Assembly (NCBI RefSeq): GCF_000702885.1
Contig: NZ_JNKO01000024.1
Span: forward strand, 1 to 41,962
DNA from: Oribacterium sp. P6A1
Lineage (GTDB): Bacteria; Bacillota; Clostridia; Lachnospirales; Lachnospiraceae
Length of the DNA: 41,962 nucleotides
Reading direction: 5' to 3'
The notes under the pieces are model-generated. The model searched no databases. It worked only from the letters and a program-made list of their open reading frames with translations, and was not told the origin of the DNA. Shown here one piece after another: positions 39,805 to 41,962 of this stretch. Numbering within the stretch: the first letter of the stretch is position 1; the number at the start of each line of letters is the position of its first letter. Position numbers and translations under genes: made by a program.

Positions 39805-40305
39805 ATGAGCGATAAGTATTGTCAAATATGCGGTACAAAATTGATTGATAAGGAGCTGGAGGGAGAAGGTATCATTCCTTTCTGCCCTGCCTGCAATGAG
39901 TTCAGGTTTCCTATGTACAACGTGGCCGTGAGCATGATAGTCATTAACAAAAAGAATGAAAAGATACTTCTCATCAAGCAGTACGGACGGGATTTCTTTA
40001 TTCTTGTTGCGGGATATGTTAATCGCGGCGAACAGTTAGAGCATGCTGCTCTCCGGGAACTAAAAGAGGAAACCGGGATGACTGCAGCTAAGATTCGGTT
40101 CAACAGAACTAAATTCTTTGAGCCATCAAATACATTGATGTGTAATTTTACGGTATTCGTTGAAGATGACAGTGAGCTTTCGCCAAATAAAGAAATAGAT
40201 TCTTTTGAGTGGTTCTCCTTTGAAGATGCCAGAAAGAACATTAAGCCCGGGAGCCTTGCGGCAGAGTTCTTGAACGCATATTTGGATGATACTGTAAATG
40301 CATGA
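39805..40305 (+). CDS. Zinc-ribbon Nudix hydrolase
   Basis: 166 residues. A zinc ribbon C6-x2-C9 ... C27-x2-C30 precedes a Nudix domain with a complete box (G70, E76, R84-E85, E88-E89). The layout resembles NADH pyrophosphatases and related ADP-ribose/NAD(H) Nudix enzymes, but the NudC-type specificity motif is not evident, so the substrate is open. GAGGGACGG precedes ATG 39805. It stands alone on its transcript after the ComEC-like gene. Confidence 0.85.
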   Translation: MSDKYCQICGTKLIDKELEGEGIIPFCPACNEFRFPMYNVAVSMIVINKKNEKILLIKQYGRDFFILVAGYVNRGEQLEHAALRELKEETGMTAAKIRFNRTKFFEPSNTLMCNFTVFVEDDSELSPNKEIDSFEWFSFEDARKNIKPGSLAAEFLNAYLDDTVNA

Positions 40306-40386
40306 AAATTTCAGTAATGGAGTGACGATAATGTTGAGATAGAATATAGGGTGAGGAAATAAAACAATTAGATTCCGATAGTAGTA

Positions 40387-40407
40387 AATGGTAAGCAATT
40401 TACCATT
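40387..40407. terminator. Small perfect hairpin after the Nudix gene
   Basis: AATGGTAA (40387-40394) pairs with TTACCATT (40400-40407) over a 5-base loop; no T-run follows. It lies in the 150-base gap before the DUF898-like gene and could be a weak terminator or an operator. Confidence 0.35.
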
Positions 40408-40459
40408 GGATTTAAGCCTGAAGTATGGAATATGTGGGAACTATAAACTTGGAGGTCGC

Positions 40460-41077
40460 ATGAGAGAATCTTATTTTGACGGTGGTTTGTTACAGCTTAT
40501 AGGATATGAAATCCTTGGAATACTTGTCACGGTGTGTACATTAGGCATATGTCTGCCGTGGGCATATACGATGGTATACGACTGGGAGACCAAGCATACC
40601 GTGATAAATGGAGAAAGGCTGCATTTTGATGGGACAGCTGTAGGTCTGTTCGGGAACTGGATAAAGTGGCTGTTGTTAACGGTAATCACATGTGGCATAT
40701 ATGGTTTCTGGGTAGGCATTAAGCTTAAGAAATGGAGAGTGGCTCATACCTATACAGATTCAGGCAGAGGCATGGAATCATATTTTGATGGAGGACTGTT
40801 ACAGCTTATAGGATATAAAATCCTTGGCTGTCTTGTGACGGTATGTACCTGTGGCATATGTCTGCCGTGGGCATATACAATGGTATATGATTGGGAAATC
40901 AAGCATACTGTTATCAATGGTCGCAGATTACAGTTTGAAGGATCAGCAGTTGGACTTTTTGGAAACTGGATAAAATGGCTTCTGCTGACCATTATCACTT
41001 TGGGAATTTACGGATTCTGGGTAGGCATAAAGCTTATCAAGTGGAAGGTTTCGCATACTTCTTTCAACAGGTTTTAG
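40460..41077 (+). CDS. DUF898-like membrane protein with internal duplication
   Basis: 205 residues made of two near-identical halves, period 103 residues (ESYFDGGLLQLIGY at 3 and again at 106). Each half has two hydrophobic helices (LVTVCTLGICLPWAYTMVY and KWLLLTVITCGIYGFWVGI), giving four transmembrane segments. The pattern matches YjgN/DUF898 membrane proteins of unknown role. GGAGG at 40451-40455 fixes ATG 40460. The duplication is also strong at the DNA level, indicating a recent tandem event. Confidence 0.75.
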   Translation: MRESYFDGGLLQLIGYEILGILVTVCTLGICLPWAYTMVYDWETKHTVINGERLHFDGTAVGLFGNWIKWLLLTVITCGIYGFWVGIKLKKWRVAHTYTDSGRGMESYFDGGLLQLIGYKILGCLVTVCTCGICLPWAYTMVYDWEIKHTVINGRRLQFEGSAVGLFGNWIKWLLLTIITLGIYGFWVGIKLIKWKVSHTSFNRF

Positions 41078-41114
41078 GGGTTGCGAAGGTAAGTAAGGAA
41101 ATAAGAGTTTTCCG

Positions 41115-41140
41115 AAAGCGTCTCATTTAAGGGACGCTTT
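41115..41140 (+). terminator. Terminator-like hairpin
   Basis: AAAGCGTC (41115-41122) pairs perfectly with GACGCTTT (41133-41140) over a 10-base loop, 38 bases after the DUF898-like gene. Confidence 0.6.
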
Positions 41141-41289
41141 ATAAAGTTATTAAAAAATTTGTAAAAACTAATGTTCTTGTAAATATAGTAAGGACGAGTA
41201 TAATAATTGAAGATAAAAGTTTGAAATATGCACCTTTGAGCGTATTTCGTGTAATTGCAACTGGGAATAAACATAAGGAGGGCACGAGT

Positions 41290-41943
41290 ATGCTTGGACG
41301 GACCCATTTTTTTGTTGGTGCTGCAACAGCACTTATTGTATTAAGACCGGAGACGAAGTCTCTTTTAGTTCCTGGAATGGGAGCAGCTGCCATCGGAGGT
41401 GTTATCAGTGATATAGATTCAGGAACTTCGCAGGCACATCAGGAAGCAGATAAGATAGTAATGTCCAGTGTCCTGGCTCTGGTAGCAGTAGTTCTTGGAG
41501 AATGCCATTATCATCTTGGAATTTATTACAGACTTATAAGCGACAGCAATGTATATCGTATACTTTTTGGTTTTTCAGTATTTATCGGGCTATGTATCTT
41601 TGGTATGAAGCAGCCGCATAGATCCTTTATGCATTCATTTCTCGCACTTTTTCTGTTCACTTCCTGTGTTGAAGTGATATTTCCAACAGTAGCACCTTAC
41701 TTTGCGATTGGATTTGCCTCACATCTTGTGATAGATCTTCTCAACAAGCGTGGTGAAAAGTTACTATGGCCTATGAAGAAAAGTTTCAGCTTAAAACTGT
41801 GTTCTTCACGTGGATTGATAAATGAATTGCTGATGACTGTGGGAATGATGATATCTGCAGCATATATCACATCATTAACGACGCCCTCCGGATATATATG
41901 GAGCCTGGATAATATAGAAAGAATTTTAGCAAGTTTTTTGTGA
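41290..41943 (+). CDS. YdjM-like (DUF457) membrane-bound metal-dependent hydrolase
   Basis: 217 residues with about five hydrophobic segments. The family pattern MLGRTHFFVGAATAL with the first His, GGVISDIDS with the acidic metal ligands, and HRSFMHS and ASHLVIDLLNKRG with the later His/Asp residues places it in the DUF457/YdjM group, thought to be metal-dependent membrane hydrolases. AAGGAGGG at 41276-41283 supports ATG 41290. Substrate unknown. The reading frame closes 19 bases before the window end. Confidence 0.8.
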   Translation: MLGRTHFFVGAATALIVLRPETKSLLVPGMGAAAIGGVISDIDSGTSQAHQEADKIVMSSVLALVAVVLGECHYHLGIYYRLISDSNVYRILFGFSVFIGLCIFGMKQPHRSFMHSFLALFLFTSCVEVIFPTVAPYFAIGFASHLVIDLLNKRGEKLLWPMKKSFSLKLCSSRGLINELLMTVGMMISAAYITSLTTPSGYIWSLDNIERILASFL

Positions 41944-41962
41944 GTCAGGGTATGGTATGATG

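Noticed and set aside
39705-39813. A 35-codon open frame between the ComEC-like and Nudix genes (ISAIRAKELGWSIVRYIKY)
   Set aside because: It is coding-like but has no start codon or ribosome binding site and overlaps both neighbours; possibly a remnant, too weak to annotate.

Overview
The window comes from a low-GC Gram-positive bacterium, most likely a Lachnospiraceae-type Clostridia (Butyrivibrio-like). This is inferred from AT-rich coding sequence, strong AGGAGG ribosome binding sites, secreted and lipoprotein architectures typical of that family, a YezG-type immunity gene and the style of its mobile elements. No rRNA, tRNA or CRISPR array was seen.

Left flank (1-9950): a tail-anchored protein, a WYL regulator, a small membrane protein, a secreted wall-binding-like protein, then a patch of gene debris (a broken HIRAN gene and a truncated DEDD exonuclease joined head to head), a topoisomerase-type zinc-finger protein, a rhodanese lipoprotein, and a two-gene unit of a PLD-nuclease/SF2-helicase/DUF3427 protein and a MutT Nudix enzyme.

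Central island (about 9.95-38.57 kb): a large defence island bracketed by two direct copies of a roughly 222-bp segment. Each copy carries the same foldable leader and a small Cys-rich ORF, intact on the right and frameshifted on the left. Inside, almost all on the + strand: an IS21-like end remnant; a DNA methyltransferase-like gene behind three operator-like palindromes, with a partner of unknown function; a complete type I restriction system (hsdR, hsdM, hsdS) whose specificity genes form an invertible shufflon (four 15-bp sites, two in each orientation) with its own tyrosine recombinase; a probable HEPN protein; a frameshifted ApeA-like HEPN gene; a GIY-YIG/DUF4357 nuclease; an unknown protein coupled to a RecQ helicase with a C-terminal PD-(D/E)XK nuclease; a dynamin-like GTPase; a HerA/FtsK-type ATPase with a long Ser/Thr/Gly-rich insert; a nuclease toxin, its YezG-like immunity protein and an orphan protein sharing the toxin's N-terminal motif; a 3'-truncated group II intron; a DnaQ-like exonuclease; and a Fic protein.

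Right flank (38.45-41.96 kb): the intact Cys-rich ORF overlaps a secreted ComEC-like metallo-beta-lactamase protein, followed by a zinc-ribbon Nudix hydrolase, an internally duplicated DUF898-like membrane protein and a YdjM-like membrane hydrolase.

The strongest candidate for an undescribed system is the 27.76-35.29 kb block: dynamin-like GTPase, HerA-like ATPase, nuclease toxin, immunity protein and orphan adaptor. The last two junctions of the core are overlapping stop/start codons, and toxin and orphan share a motif at the same distance from their N termini. The duplicated leader RNA with its Cys-rich microprotein is the second. Functions are inferred from motifs read by eye; no database search was possible.
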